Source of the DNA: Trichobilharzia szidati
Taxonomy: Eukaryota; Platyhelminthes; Trematoda; Strigeidida; Schistosomatidae
DNA: 64,000 nucleotides
Assembly: GCA_944472155.2 (NCBI GenBank)
Contig: OX235274.1
Coordinates: 32,982,052-33,046,051, forward strand
Direction: 5' to 3'
Part shown: positions 10,990 to 22,734 of the stretch, in pieces
Layout: each line of letters starts with the position of its first letter
How positions within the stretch are numbered: the stretch's first letter is position 1
Made by a program: the position numbers and the translations under genes
The notes under the pieces: model-generated
What the model was told of the DNA's origin: nothing
The model's input: the letters and a program-made list of their open reading frames with translations, nothing else
Database searches by the model: none

Positions 10990-11800
10990 AATAATTTCCT
11001 TATACCATCGTTTGTAAATCACTACTTAACAAGGATCACGATTTAAGCAAGCATATGTATATTTCCAGTAAATTCTCATCAGGTTTTTACAATTACGTAA
11101 TATAATATTTGTCATGAGCATTTAAAATCATGTGGGTAAACAGAATAGAATATATATAATCAAGTCGAATGTAAGTAGAATAATAACGATAAATTGTGGA
11201 GCTAAGATCAAAATATGCAACTATAGCACAGCATGATATCGGTGATAACGGTAGCAGTACCAAAAAAGTAATATGTATAGTGATCCGGTCTCACTGGGAG
11301 ACATAACTACTCTAGGTTGGAGCTGAAGGCCATATGGGGATAGAAGGATGAAACAAACTATTTCTGAACAAAAAGAGTGTACTGGAAATTTCTTCTGACG
11401 ATTGCTTCATCTATGCTTAGTAATCGAAGGCATACAAACTTAAGGAAATAAGGTGGCACCATGTATGGAATTGTGAAGGCTACATTTTTATGTATCCTTG
11501 TGTTCACTACTCACCTACTGTACCAGTGTGGAACTCCTGATTGACTTTACGACTCCTTTACCTATTCATGTTGAACAATATTCAAAAAGGCGATGGTGGA
11601 CTTTCTGAGTCTTTCCACCTATATAACTGTCTCCATAAGAGTGGTTAAACTTACAAACGCACACTGAAATTGTCAGACACGGTATCGTAACTTTCACCTT
11701 CATCGGAATTGTACAACGAGTGGCGAACTTAAAACATAATATTGTGACAGAGAATGTTTTAGCCACTATTTTACGGAGTTTCTATATCTTCACTAAACGT
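10990..11800 (-). mobile_element. Penelope-like element, GIY-YIG and 3' end
   Basis: The frame at 11566-11766 on the minus strand contains VCKFNHSYGDSYIGGKTQK, a GIY-YIG nuclease start, with MAKTFSVTILCFK as upstream linker. Downstream on the minus strand the 3' region parallels 56940-57790 (shared: TTTAAGCAAG, GGAATGTAAGTAGAATAA, CACAGCATGATA). The copy is 5'-truncated. Confidence 0.75.
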
Positions 11801-11816
11801 CAAAGTCGTATATATT

Positions 11817-12535
11817 ATTATTATTGTTTCCTTTAATTCCTAAAGGAACATAGGGCTTCAGCTATACGTCTCCATTGCGTTCGGTTCTCTGCTAGAGTCT
11901 TTACCTGGCTCCAAGTCTGTCCACACGTTTTCATCTCCTCTTCACATGACCTCCTCCAAGTCACCCTCGCACTGACGACCAACTCGCCGCTTCCCTTTCG
12001 GGTTCCACTCGAGTCATGGCTTGTCTAGTGATGTCACTTGATGGTTTCCTCAGAGTATGGTCAATCCATCTCCATTTCTTCCTGCATATTTGTTGCGCAA
12101 TCGGTTCCTGGTTGGTTCGCTCATTCAGAGATTCCTGTTGCTGATCTTTTCTGGCCGGCCATCTGATCTTGAGTATTGAGCGAAGACAGCTGTTAATGAA
12201 GGTCTATAGTTTGTTTGAGATGCTCTTGATGACGCGCAGTACAAGTCTCTGATCCGTATAGTAGCACTGACTTCACATAGGAGTTGAAATTCTGGATCTT
12301 ATTTTTGATGCTGAGTGCTGTTGACCTCCACACAATCTTGAGAGTAGTGAAAGCTTGTCTTGCTTTTCCGATTCTTGCTTTGATATCCTCGTCAGTTCCG
12401 CCTGTAGTTGAAACGATGCTATCGGTCGGGCGTATACATATATACGTTTCTTCTGCACAGTTTTCAAGCATTTCTCTCTACTTTTTCTCATCATGGGGAC
12501 ATTAACACATTCTTCTGGATATCTGTTCTCCAAAT
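11817..12535 (-). mobile_element. RTE-clade LINE 3' end, decayed
   Basis: Minus-strand copy whose AAT-rich tail is at 11812-11829 and whose 3' terminal block GAACATAGGGCTTCAGC (complement) is the RTE hallmark. The minus frames at 12193-12533 retain STTGGTDEDIKARIGKARQA and LLYGSETCTAR, interrupted by stops. It matches 63396-64000. Confidence 0.82.
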
Positions 12536-12976
12536 AATAATAAGCTTACCATTTTCCTAATTTCATCGTCAAGTATGTCGGTTGTTTAGATATTTCCAGC
12601 ATGAAACATCAGGGTGCTGGTGAAATTTAATTTATCTACAAGAGGAACAAACCACCTGAAATGGATGTTTTGGCCAACCAACCCATGATTATTTTTTATT
12701 TCATGAAAATACCTCACTTAATACTACCTGCCATCTTAACTTCTTGTTAATCAACAACAATAATAATAGTAATAGCAATAACATGGCGTTTTTATCAGTC
12801 ATTTACAAAACACTTTACACTGTAAATATAACAACAATAATGTGAAGTAAATTGACAAATTATAGGACATCTCTTATGATCAGATCAGATAAAGGAAGAA
12901 ATAAGTAAATAATAATAATAACTAGAATTTTGACGAAAAAGCTTTTCACCTTAACGCATCAAATATTCAGATGTGT

Positions 12977-13019
<43 letters not shown>

Positions 13020-13454
13020 ATTAGTTAAACCCTTTCAGTAATGTGTTGACTGTCAGGTGCTTCACTTCAGATCTTGATCGTACGTATACACACTTGTGTA
13101 AATAACAACTGAGTAATTTGTTGATTTAATCTGGCAATATATTCACTGAAGTGTATATTGTGCAGAAGCAATGAGTTCCTAAAAATGACTACGACAACAA
13201 TTGCAACAACAACAACGACAGAACATGTAACATGTCGGAATTCGCAAATGTTAATCTATACACAAATGGATCTGTAAAACGAATTAATCACTTATCTGAA
13301 GGGTATCATGATGTAGTCAGTAATAGAGGTCAGAAAAAGGGGGATATTTTGGAATAAATCAGGTTGAATACCAATTCTGAATACTATTCATTTATGAGAA
13401 TCTGCAGGAATACATAACATTTAACGGTAATTAACCTGATCTTTTGGTTGACAT
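12536..13454. other. Unannotated spacer with long (AT)n
   Basis: Holds a pure AT-dinucleotide run at about 12977-13016 and AAT-rich tracts near 12760 and 12910. No supported gene. Confidence 0.55.
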
Positions 13455-14480
13455 GGACGAGTTGGCAGAAGTGAGCAGTGAATACAGGACTTCAGCTGAA
13501 TATAGAGAAGACAGAGGTAAATAAAGTTGTGAAGAAGAGTTCCAGTAAAGACAAAAGACAATTGTATGAAACAGTGTCAACTGAAGCAAAAACGCTTGTA
13601 GGTGGAAAAGACCTCAGGTCAATATACCAGATACTCTAGGAAGAGATCAACACAGATTAAACCGATGAAGGATAGTGAAAGGAACCTAATTACAAATGAG
13701 CAGCGCGATGATTAGTTCAAAGGACTCCTGAACCGGTTACCACCTATAACTCTTCCGGAAATACCGCCAAGAGTCGTAGAACTGCCAGCGAACACCAATC
13801 CTCTGACAAAGTTAGAAGTCCTCAGTGCCATGAGACTACTGAAAGGAAGCCAGGATAATACCAGGACTATGAGGAATTCCTCCGGAAGCACTGAAAACGG
13901 ATCAGGAGACCACAGCGGATATTGTAAGGCCAATATTACGAAATGTTTGGAAGGAAGGAAAGGTATTTACTAGTCGGGAGAAAGATTACTTTGTCTAACT
14001 GCTAAAGAAGGGTGACTTAGGCCTATGAAAGAACTGGCAGCAAATCACGCTCATGTATAAGTCAAGCGAAATATTGTTTCATTCTAGAAAGATTAAAAGA
14101 TGTTCTGGGTGCAAAACTTTGCCCAGAACAAGCTGGATTCAGGAAATAAAAATCATGTGCTGATCAAATTTCAACTTTCAAATAGCATAGACGCCAAATA
14201 TTCCAAGGTATTCCTAAAAGCCTGACACTCAAACGAATCTACGATCAACAGACATTATTTTTTATTTAGTAATAACTGATAAACTACATGACAAAAGAGT
14301 CGAAATCCAGGTGAGTAAAAACGAACATTACTGATGATGCAAATTAACAACAGATCAAGATAAAGGTTCTCAAAAGATCCAGTTATACCATTCATGGGAA
14401 AGCCGAATAAATCCAGTTCATACTCAGATATGGCACTGAAGATGTTGTCTAGGAGAAGAACGAAAATCTAGCAATTAAAA
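13455..14480 (+). pseudogene. RTE-clade reverse transcriptase, heavily decayed
   Basis: Unlike the other RTE fragments, this one covers the region upstream of and into the RT domain. Readable pieces across shifting frames include KDLRSIYQIL, NEQRDD, PRVVELPANTNPLTKLEVL and MRLLKGSQDN, followed by a stretch encoding LKKGD and SRKIKRCSGCKTLP-like residues. This order (region between endonuclease and RT, then RT finger) is typical of RTE polyproteins. Multiple stops and indels make it inactive. The right boundary is uncertain; similarity fades after about 14180. Confidence 0.6.
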
Positions 14481-14920
14481 ACCACCAAGCTTAGGGAACA
14501 GTCACCCAGCCACATCGAAATTATATATCTGAGCTAAAAATTCTTTATTATTAGAAATTTCCTTATATAATAAAAAAAGTGATATAGACCAACTGGTTAT
14601 TTAAATAGGGAATTCTAAGATCCTAGGTCCAAGTCTGTTACTTGGATACATATATTCTACTTTAATGTAAGTGTATATAAGCAAGTTTATCTTCGTAAAA
14701 TTTAGCGGTAGTGATGACTGTATCTCCTGACTTATCTTTCATAAAAGTGCATACAAACGTCTATCAGTGTGACGATTTAGTCTGTATACATGAAAAGGAT
14801 GTCAGTTACCTCTAAGGTAATAAACGATCCTAATTTACTCCCAAACAACACCGTAGTTCTTCGGTATGCAAAATTGAACTTCTGAGAGTTATACTGTGGG
14901 GAACTGATTTATTTTAGGTT
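14481..14920. other. Unannotated spacer
   Basis: AT-rich, no open frame or repeat recognised. Confidence 0.45.
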
Positions 14921-15618
14921 TGATCACGGATTGATATCAGTTAGAGAACCAGTGAAAGCCAAGAAGTACTGGACGGCTGTTTCATCCTAGTTTGTCACTC
15001 ATCGGCAATATGCACCCGTTGGGTTTCAAATCCAGGACTTTCCGGTTACAAGGAAAGCTTGCAGACCATTCAGACAATGAAACTAAATTCAATGGCCCAT
15101 AAATTCCCCCTTCTACCAATCTGGTGCATACTGCTAAGGAGTGCGGAAATTTAGATGAAAAAGCTCTCCAGTAATTCTTGGTTGTCGATGGTTCTCTAAC
15201 TGATATCAGTCCATGCTAAATATTGACATCAATCAAATCCCTTCAGACTAACTGTTGAAAATTATTCTGATGCTTATTAGTGACCGACTACTGGACAAAG
15301 TTCCCCCGAGTTCTAGTGAGAAGTCCTGGCTGATTAGGTCTACTTGGTCATGCGTGAGGAGAAAATAGTCACCAATAACATTGGCTGGTGATCGGACTAA
15401 AATCATGACTTCATAGAGGCACGAACTCTTAGACCATTGCATCGTGTCCTATCAGCTGAGTAATATACGAGATTACCTGTTAGTTGTAAGAACCTGGGTT
15501 TGAATCCTGGCAGATGGTGTGTACTGTTAAAGAGTCCCAGATGAGGACGAGGCATCTGTCCAGTACCCATTAGTTTTTCATTGGTTCTCTTACTCAAATC
15601 AACCCGTGATTAAGCTTG
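14921..15618. repeat. Cluster of three T1 SINE units, inverted plus tandem
   Basis: 14921-15130 is a T1 unit in minus orientation. 15140-15215 is a T1 tail in plus orientation (GGTTCTCTAACTGATATCAG at 15190-15209). 15230-15618 is a full plus unit whose head (GAAAATTATTCTGATGCTTA) follows the preceding tail directly. The last unit keeps both hammerhead stems: GTACTG pairs with CAGTAC, and GTCC with GGAC. Confidence 0.75.
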
Positions 15619-16439
15619 AAGCAAGACTGAATATTTATCTATTAAATCATTCCAGTGACTTTATTATCTGTTTACTTATCCAGTTTCTAGGTTGAACTTT
15701 CAAGAAGAAAAAATCATGCAGAAAAATTCAACTGTATACAAACAATTTTCTTTCTGATTAAAATTTATCTGAATACCTCTGAATGATGTGATTATTCAAA
15801 AGTTCTTAGGAAAAAAAATCTCACCTATAGATGTTTTTTCTTTTTGAAGAAGAAAGAAAAAACTGATTGTAGTATCTACTGCTACTAACGCTTTGTTTAT
15901 GCAAAGTATTTAAGGGATACATGAGTTTTTCTTTTCCCCTACTCGGTATATACTCAATTTACTTAAGGAGTAATAATAATAATAATGCTCCAATGTAAAC
16001 ACTTAGAATAGAGTGAAGAATAAGCTTGAGAGAGAGCTGATTTCACCCCCTTGCTCTCTCTCAAACACTTTAGGAATTTATTTGATGAACAGACTGAGTT
16101 TGATGGGATCTAAACAAAATCGAAGATAATAAATCTGTTTTCCAACACAACCCTCTTCATTCTGCAAATACTGTGATATGCTTCAAAACGGTCAGTAAAG
16201 AGTGTTTTTTTTTAATCTTGCATCACATAATGACATATAAATGGTGCAGTAGAGAATATATTTAGCTAAGGATAGGGATGGAAATTGCATATATATGTGT
16301 GTGCGTGTGTGGTGGCCTCTCAACTTTCCTAAGTACTGTTAATAAATCAGTGAATGCGGTGTGATAAAAAGCTATCATCTGGATAGTTTAAAGCAGTTCG
16401 GTGAATGGCAGTCGCAGTGTATGTCACGAATTGTCAGAT
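15619..16439. other. Spacer with small perfect hairpin
   Basis: Contains a 12-bp perfect inverted repeat TTGAGAGAGAGC/GCTCTCTCTCAA (16026-16037 and 16053-16064), a 15-nt loop, AAT repeats near 15973 and a GT run near 16297-16310. No gene recognised. Confidence 0.5.
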
Positions 16440-16615
16440 GTTAGAAATGATGAGGCAGTAATTGAATGGTATACGAGTTCACCTCGTAACCTGAAATTCC
16501 TGGGTTTCAATGTCGAGTGGTAGGGTTATGCGTGCGTACCGGTGAAGAGTCCCAAACAGGGGGGAAACACCAGTCTATAAATCCCTACCGGTTTCCAATG
16601 GTTCTCTAACTGAAG
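16440..16615 (+). repeat. T1 SINE, degenerate
   Basis: Carries the tRNA-like block (GAATGGTATACGAGTTCACC, then CCTGGGTTTCAATG), the hammerhead-shaped segment with GTACCGGTGAAGAGTCCC, and the tail GGTTCTCTAACTGA. Confidence 0.7.
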
Positions 16616-16617
16616 TC

Positions 16618-16683
16618 TATTTATTCAGTACTACTATACGGATTAGAGACTTGATACGTCACGAAAGGCACTTCTAATAAAGG
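16618..16683 (+). mobile_element. RTE fragment, left piece split by the CR1-like insertion
   Basis: Encodes VLLYGLETWYVTKGT-like residues, the RTE block immediately preceding the block found at 20158. The two pieces would be contiguous in an uninterrupted RTE. Confidence 0.7.
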
Positions 16684-19600
16684 ACTTCCAAAGGATTCTG
16701 GCGGCCTGTTTGACATCTGGGCTACCTTTCTGTACATCTACATATTTGCATCTAATACATCATGTTTTCATTTTTAATTTTAACAAAATATGATCACAAA
16801 TCGTATCAAATACAGTAATGAATTCATTAAATGTTTTAAACCATATGACTTTCATGCATCTAATAAAACTAAGAGAAAACATCATGGTGGTTGGCAACGC
16901 GCTCTCAAACGGACACCATTATATCGCACAACTATTCCTGTTATTGTCAGTTCAAACTGCCGTTCACTTCCCAACAAAATTATGCATCTCCAGTCTCTCT
17001 TATCATCTGATACTTATCACAATACGGCGATAGTCGCATTACAAGAAACATGGCTCCATGATCTTTATGACGACAACCTGGTTTCTCTAAATGGTTTCAC
17101 ATTGTTTAGACAAGATCGAATATGCTCTAGAAAGAAAAGAGGTGGAGGCGTCGCAACCTTCATTCATTCTCAGTGGTCAACCTCAAATAATGTATGTTTT
17201 TCTTTCTCTAGTGACTTTATTGATTGTATTACAGTCAAATGTCGTCCGAAACACTTATCCAAGTTTAAATACGTCTTCATCTCAAACATTTATGTTACTC
17301 CTGGCTGTTCCGCCTCGGATCTATCTTATTTTGCCGATGAATTCACAGCATTCGCGGTTACACATCTTGAAAACTCTTTATCAGTTGTCACTGGAGATTT
17401 CAATACCTGTGACTGTTCTTTTCTTGAATCATTAGGTCATGTCAACATTGTCAAATTTCCAACTCGACTTGATAAAACGCTGGATCTAGTATTTACTAAT
17501 GATGCGGAAATATATGAAGCACGCAGACGTGCTCCTATAATGAACTCTGATCATTGTATTATTCGGATATTACCCAAGATATATAGCAGATATCACTCTA
17601 ATATCCTCTCGAATCTCTCCAGGAAAACACAACAAAGATGTTACTCACAAGAAAACGTGCTCAAACTAAGATGTATGTTAAATGACACAAACTGGGAACT
17701 TTTCACTGAACACACACTGGATGATACTATTTCCAATCTGACTGACTATCTTAAATTCTGCCTTGATGTATGCTGTCCAAAACAGATACTTTTCAAAAGA
17801 ATAGACCGTTTCTCTTCTCCTCATCTCAAAAAGCTTCGAAGAGAAAAAGAGAGACTGTACAAGGCTAAGGATAAAGCTGGTCTTAGGAGAATAAACATCC
17901 AAATTAAATCCGAAATCAAGAGGTTAAACAATATTTATAATCAAAGAATTTTGTCATGTAAAACTCCTGGGAACATGTGGAAGCTTTTCAAAGAAATTAC
18001 AGGTTGTGGTAAGCATAGTTCTTGTGCTCCCTCTATTGATGTAAATACTCTTAATAGATCTTTTATCCGCCTTCCCAATGTACCTTTTAGCTTCAATGTA
18101 ACAAATAACATGACCAGTGACTTTAATAGTTTTAATACTTCTGATGTTCTTAAATGTTTAAAATCTCTTAAACCTTCCCAGAGTCTAGGTCCTGATGGTA
18201 TACCTGCCATTGTCCTAAGGAAATGTGCTGATATTTTAAGCAACCCACTTACAAACATTTTCAATACTTCTTTTTCTAATAATGTTGTACCTTCTCTGTG
18301 GAAAAATATTAAAATCATCCCTGTACCCAAGTCAGGCTCTGGTAATAATGCTAAGTTCAGACCTATCGCTATTACCTCTCCTTTTTTGAAACTAATGGAG
18401 AAACTATTGTTACTAAAACTTGTTCCCTCCCTAAGTTTCTCAAACGATCCAAAGCAGTTTGCTTACAAACAGGGTAAAAGTACTTTGGACGCTGCTGCTG
18501 TGTTTCATCACAACATTGTATCCTCCTTAGACAAAGGGGCCAAGTTTGTCCGTTGTACGTTCCTTGACTATACATCTGCTTTTGACTCTGTACCTAGAGG
18601 CCTATTGTTAAACAAGCTTAGCCTTACACAAACTGAGCCCTGGGCTATCAACTGGCTACACTCTTACTTCTCTAATAGGATGCAGTACACGGTATATAAT
18701 GGTGTATCTTCCTCTCCATTGCTTACTGAAGCTGGAGTTCCTCAGGGTGCTGTTCTTTCTCCGTTTCTCTTTTCCTTCTTCTTACATGATTTACCTCTCT
18801 CAGATGAAATCAACTTCGTCAAATATGCAGATGACCTGTCTGTATCGTTTCCCATTAAGTCTCAGTCAGACTGTCTCAAATTAAATAGCTTCCTGTCGGA
18901 CATCAGTGAGTGGTCCAAACTAAATGGTCTCATGCTGAATCCCTCAAAATGCCAGACTATTGACTTCTCCCTTAGGCATAAACGAGATCTACAAACACTA
19001 GTAAGTTCTCATGAAGCCTGTTGCATTGAGGGGACTAAAATTGAAACTAAGTCTAATGCTAAATACCTCGGTCTAGTTCTATCTTCCGACCTTACTTGGA
19101 CATCTCATATCCTAATGATTTCTAAGAAAGTGTTCTGTCTTACCTACTACATTAAGAAACTTAGACAATCTGGAATCACCCAACCTCTACTTTCACAATT
19201 TGTCAACTCTTGTATCTTACCTATTCTACTTTACTGCTCCCCGTTAGTCTTTCCTGGTCTACTGAAAAAGGACTATACCATCCTGAGAAGGATGTTGAAG
19301 GTAGTCAGTAGGACTAGTGGTGTAAATCTCAGTCAGCTCGTCACTACTTTAGTTGATAGGCATCTGAATACATGCGAAAGATGGTCAAAAACCATACTCT
19401 CAGACCCCCAACACCCCCTCTATTCCCAACTCTCTCCTTGTATCTCATCAAGTAAAACCAGAAATCAGTATAAAATAATCTATGCTCGTACAACCAAGTA
19501 CAGGAACTCAACGATACCATACTTGGCCCGTGTTCTAAGCGACAGAGACAATGTTAAGCGTGAAACCTATGACTTGCTTTGTTATTAACAACATAATTTT

Positions 19601-20157
19601 AGGCTCTTTTATTTCTCTCTTATTTTGTATTCTTTAGTGAACTCCTTCTTAAACATACTTAGCTACCTAAAATATTAACATTGGCTTCCTTTTTTGTACT
19701 TTACTCTATTCCTTCTTTTGTGTATCCACTGGTTCCTACTCTATCAGCACTATGAGTATTACAAAATTGTCCTGTCATTAACCATCATGTAATTATTAGT
19801 TTTGTGGTTGTTTTTTCTTATTTTCTATACTTTTCGGCAATATTAAACTGACAATCATTGTTTGTGAACGCCATAGCCACCACCTTAAAACATTTTGTAT
19901 TATTCAGGATTACTCACACTACCACCACAAACACTGCATTAGACCTTGGTAGACTTTGGTACTTTTTCGCATTTACAATTATTTTGTGTTTATCCTGCTT
20001 TTTTTGCTGTTGGTGTCTTCAGATTTATTTTTTTGTTTGTTTAGTACTTATTTTAAATGTCGGTAAAATTAGATGCAAATATTGTAGATATGTGCTGAAA
20101 ATTCCACACTGTACCACTAGTACTGTTTCTGGAATAAAGCAAATTATTATTATTATT
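16684..20157 (+). mobile_element. Full-length CR1/Rex-like LINE (copy 2)
   Basis: Complete non-LTR retrotransposon: about 100 bp of 5' leader, one intact 932-codon ORF, about 550 bp of 3' UTR, and an ATT-repeat tail at about 20144-20157. It splits an RTE copy, so it is younger than that copy. The exact 5' edge is inferred from the RTE break and is uncertain by tens of bases. No separate gag-like ORF1 is seen, which fits the Rex group better than classical two-ORF CR1. Confidence 0.85.
16790..19588 (+). CDS. LINE polyprotein: AP endonuclease + reverse transcriptase (intact)
   Basis: Intact retrotransposon polyprotein that would nick target DNA and reverse-transcribe element RNA in the nucleus. 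The start ATG follows an in-frame TAA nine bases upstream. Apurinic-endonuclease-like domain at about residues 45-260: SSNCRSL near the start, the catalytic-Glu motif LQETW (84-88, Glu86), GDFN (202-205) and SDH (253-255). The RT domain starts near LGPDG (466-470), then KFRPIAITSPFLKLMEKLL, FLDYTSAFDSVPR (motif A), EAGVPQGAVLSPFLFSFF (motif B) and the catalytic YADD at residues 679-682 (18824-18835). All key residues are present and there are no stops. No ORF1, RNase H or zinc knuckle is seen. CR1 versus Rex assignment needs a tree. Confidence 0.93.
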   Translation: MITNRIKYSNEFIKCFKPYDFHASNKTKRKHHGGWQRALKRTPLYRTTIPVIVSSNCRSLPNKIMHLQSLLSSDTYHNTAIVALQETWLHDLYDDNLVSLNGFTLFRQDRICSRKKRGGGVATFIHSQWSTSNNVCFSFSSDFIDCITVKCRPKHLSKFKYVFISNIYVTPGCSASDLSYFADEFTAFAVTHLENSLSVVTGDFNTCDCSFLESLGHVNIVKFPTRLDKTLDLVFTNDAEIYEARRRAPIMNSDHCIIRILPKIYSRYHSNILSNLSRKTQQRCYSQENVLKLRCMLNDTNWELFTEHTLDDTISNLTDYLKFCLDVCCPKQILFKRIDRFSSPHLKKLRREKERLYKAKDKAGLRRINIQIKSEIKRLNNIYNQRILSCKTPGNMWKLFKEITGCGKHSSCAPSIDVNTLNRSFIRLPNVPFSFNVTNNMTSDFNSFNTSDVLKCLKSLKPSQSLGPDGIPAIVLRKCADILSNPLTNIFNTSFSNNVVPSLWKNIKIIPVPKSGSGNNAKFRPIAITSPFLKLMEKLLLLKLVPSLSFSNDPKQFAYKQGKSTLDAAAVFHHNIVSSLDKGAKFVRCTFLDYTSAFDSVPRGLLLNKLSLTQTEPWAINWLHSYFSNRMQYTVYNGVSSSPLLTEAGVPQGAVLSPFLFSFFLHDLPLSDEINFVKYADDLSVSFPIKSQSDCLKLNSFLSDISEWSKLNGLMLNPSKCQTIDFSLRHKRDLQTLVSSHEACCIEGTKIETKSNAKYLGLVLSSDLTWTSHILMISKKVFCLTYYIKKLRQSGITQPLLSQFVNSCILPILLYCSPLVFPGLLKKDYTILRRMLKVVSRTSGVNLSQLVTTLVDRHLNTCERWSKTILSDPQHPLYSQLSPCISSSKTRNQYKIIYARTTKYRNSTIPYLARVLSDRDNVKRETYDLLCY

Positions 20158-20560
20158 ACACACCTTCATCAACAGCTGTCTTAGGTCAGTACTTAAGATC
20201 AGATGGCCGGAAAAGATAAGCAATAGTGAGGGATCTCTGGGAGCGAACCAACTCAGCAAGAACCAATCGTGCAACAAATATGCACGAAGAAATGGAGTTG
20301 GTGGATTGGCCATACTCTGAGAAAACAAGTCATCAAGCGACATCACACGACAGGCCATCACTCGAGTGGAAGCAAAATGCGAAGCGGAGAGTTGATCGTC
20401 AGTGAGAGGGTGACATGGAGGAGGTCATGTGAAGAAGAGATGAAAGGATGTGAGCAGACGTGGAGTAAGGTGAAAATGTTGGCAGAGAACCGAATGCAAT
20501 GGAGATGTGCGGCTAAGCTCTATGTACCGCTAGGAATTAATGGAGGGAATAATAATGTAA
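20158..20560 (+). mobile_element. RTE 3' end, right piece split by the CR1-like insertion
   Basis: Begins CACCTTCATCAACAGCTGTC (20161-20180), exactly the RTE block expected after the 16618-16683 piece, and runs through RRNGVGGLAIL-like and TWRRSCEEEM blocks to GGAATTAATGGAGGGAATAA with AAT repeats. Frames are broken. Confidence 0.78.
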
Positions 20561-20949
20561 TAATAATAATACATAAAAAGAACATTACTCCGATCAAGGT
20601 AAAGAAAGCTGTCTAACACATAGTTTGGGCTTTATGTCCGTGGATAGCTAGGCCTTTGGCTATAGATTAATGGCGAAAAGGTTATCATTTTCTGGGACTC
20701 AATTTGGTCCTGTAGATAACTCTGAAGGACATATTGATTAGGGCTGAATGACTTGACTCAAAAGGTGTTCACTGATGACAGACTTCTTCATCTTATGCTC
20801 ACTTTTCACCAACCAAACCCGGAAGTGTTCAGCTATGGGCTTCTGGAGAACACATCTGCAACATCTAATTTAACCAGTTCCACAGGATCATGTGGAAGAG
20901 CAGATGTATACAAAGGTAGACAAAAGCAGCAATTTTTTGACGCATTTTT
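20561..20949. other. Unannotated spacer
   Basis: A 71-codon open frame at 20753-20968 has no recognisable features. Nothing else supported. Confidence 0.45.
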
Positions 20950-21690
20950 GGATCATTTTTCATATTAAGTGTAAGCCAGAATCATAAAATGCAGGTTTAA
21001 TACATTTCGATTGATGAATTTTAATCACTTCAGCCATAGAATCGCCTCTAAATACCGAAATCGTATGCAATGTCTTCTTTAGCACTGTGATTTGACTTCC
21101 AGCGGTTTCTTTCTACATGTTTCTTTCAATAAACCTTCTCTCCACTTCCGTGAACACCATATCCATAGACCAAATTTTCCGAATTATGGTGCATAAAGCA
21201 AGGATAAAATTTCTCCTTCTTTATCTACAGGTAACCAACTGTTGAAGTTAGTGTACTGCCTTGTAAAGATTGGCTTCTGACCTTTCAGTGTGCTATCCTT
21301 TCTTCTTTCACGCCAGTATAACATCTAAGAAGTGAAATGTTGAATTCAAATTTTCTTCGATAGCAAAAAATACAGATGAATGAGAACCGTTAAATTTTCT
21401 GGGGAGTTCAGAAGCTGAACACTTATTATCACAAGTGATAAATGATATCGTGCATATATCTTTTATACACATGCAGATTTGAGGTAATTTTCTTCCAATA
21501 GACTTTTCTCTAAACTTACCATAGAGATGTCTACTGCGAGAAATCCTAAAGGAAATCCCACGGTGACTCCGTCACTTTGATTATGACTGACAACATCAAA
21601 TCTAGAATGTGTATTAAACATGGACCTCAAATAATAACTGGCTCCTTTAGATAATTAGCTGACATCCAGACGTTTATATTTTTACAGGTT
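20950..21690 (-). pseudogene. Penelope-like RT relic
   Basis: On the minus strand from about 21640, readable RT pieces appear in order: DGVTVGFPLGFLAVDI (PLE RT motif B-type block), a degraded catalytic region, FPRKFNGSHSSVFFAIEEN with FHFLDVILA (palm/thumb), and further on the linker FRGDSMAEVI that precedes GIY-YIG in other copies. Stops and frame changes are frequent. The nuclease domain is missing at the 20950 end. This PLE is of a different subfamily from 5095-6440, judging by the linker. Confidence 0.68.
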
Positions 21691-21774
21691 AGTATAATCA
21701 CATTGATAACTGATAGTCTCTACTTTTTATGAGTTAATGTTTTAGGGAATTGATTTGTATCCCGTCTGACCACA

Positions 21775-22650
21775 GATTCATATATACCTAGGCCATTTTT
21801 GTTAGGAAAGCTCGCTGAGACACAAGCGGAGTGCTGGATTAATCAATAATTGCATGCTTACCTTTCCGATAGGAAGCTGTACATTGCATATTATGGGAAG
21901 TCTTCTACTGCTTTGCTGCCTCTAGCTAGTGATCCTCAAGCTGATTTTCTTTCTCCTTTTCTGTTTACTTTCTTCTTACATAACTTGTGCCATTCTGATG
22001 AAGCCAATTTTTTAGGCATGACGATGATCTGACTGTTTCCATGCCGATTACTTACCAATCGGACTGTTACAAAATGAATAACTTTTTGTCAGAAATTATT
22101 AAGTGGCCCTTGCCGATTGTTCTTAAAGTAAGTTGCTGCAAATGTCAGATTGTTAATTTCACTTTCAGATACCTATATGATTTACATGAACCGATTCTTT
22201 CCTGTAATTCTCCACTTTTACTGTTTTTTTAATTTTTGTAGTTTACTCATCTTACTTTATCGCTCCCAATTAATCTTTCCTGGGCTGCTTAACAAATAGT
22301 GTGAAATATTCCCAATATCATGAATTAAAAGTCATTATTGTAACAAAAACAAATATTATATTTTATAATTGCTTAAGAAATACTTTGTTAAAACTGTTGT
22401 AGATAGACAGCTGAACTCATGTATCAAATTAGAGAGAGAATATCATCTTGTCAGACTGTGAGAATCCTCTTAAAGCACAACTCGCCCCTTGCTTCTTATC
22501 AGATGGGAAAAGAAGCAATTTTAAAAGACTTCATGATCTAATGACAGAGTGTAAAAACTCTGCGATACCCTATCTGGCGTGCATTTTATGTTCTGAAAAA
22601 AGTGTAAAGTACAACACTACTAACTTATTGCGAAACACTAAGTAAGCAGT
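21775..22650 (+). pseudogene. CR1/Rex-like LINE RT relic (copy 3)
   Basis: Strongly decayed relative of the 16790-19588 ORF. Open pieces encode AYLSDRKLYIAYYGKSST, LSPFLFTFFLHNLCHSDEAN (motif B region; compare LSPFLFSFFLHDL), a catalytic region reduced to GMTMI with loss of YADD, KMNNFLSEIIKWPL, and a C-terminal piece LAPCFLSDGKRSNFKRLHD. A large internal deletion removes most of the thumb. The 5' and 3' parts are absent. Non-functional. Confidence 0.78.
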
Positions 22651-22734
22651 TCTTCTAATTCTGTCTTTCATTAATATATTTTCGTTAGTATGTCTAATAA
22701 TTTCTAAGGATTAGATTTCTTTTTCGAGTTTGCC

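Noticed and set aside
16818..18884. Open frames in other frames and on the minus strand inside the LINE ORF
   Set aside because: Overlapping shadows of the intact 932-codon ORF with no motifs of their own.
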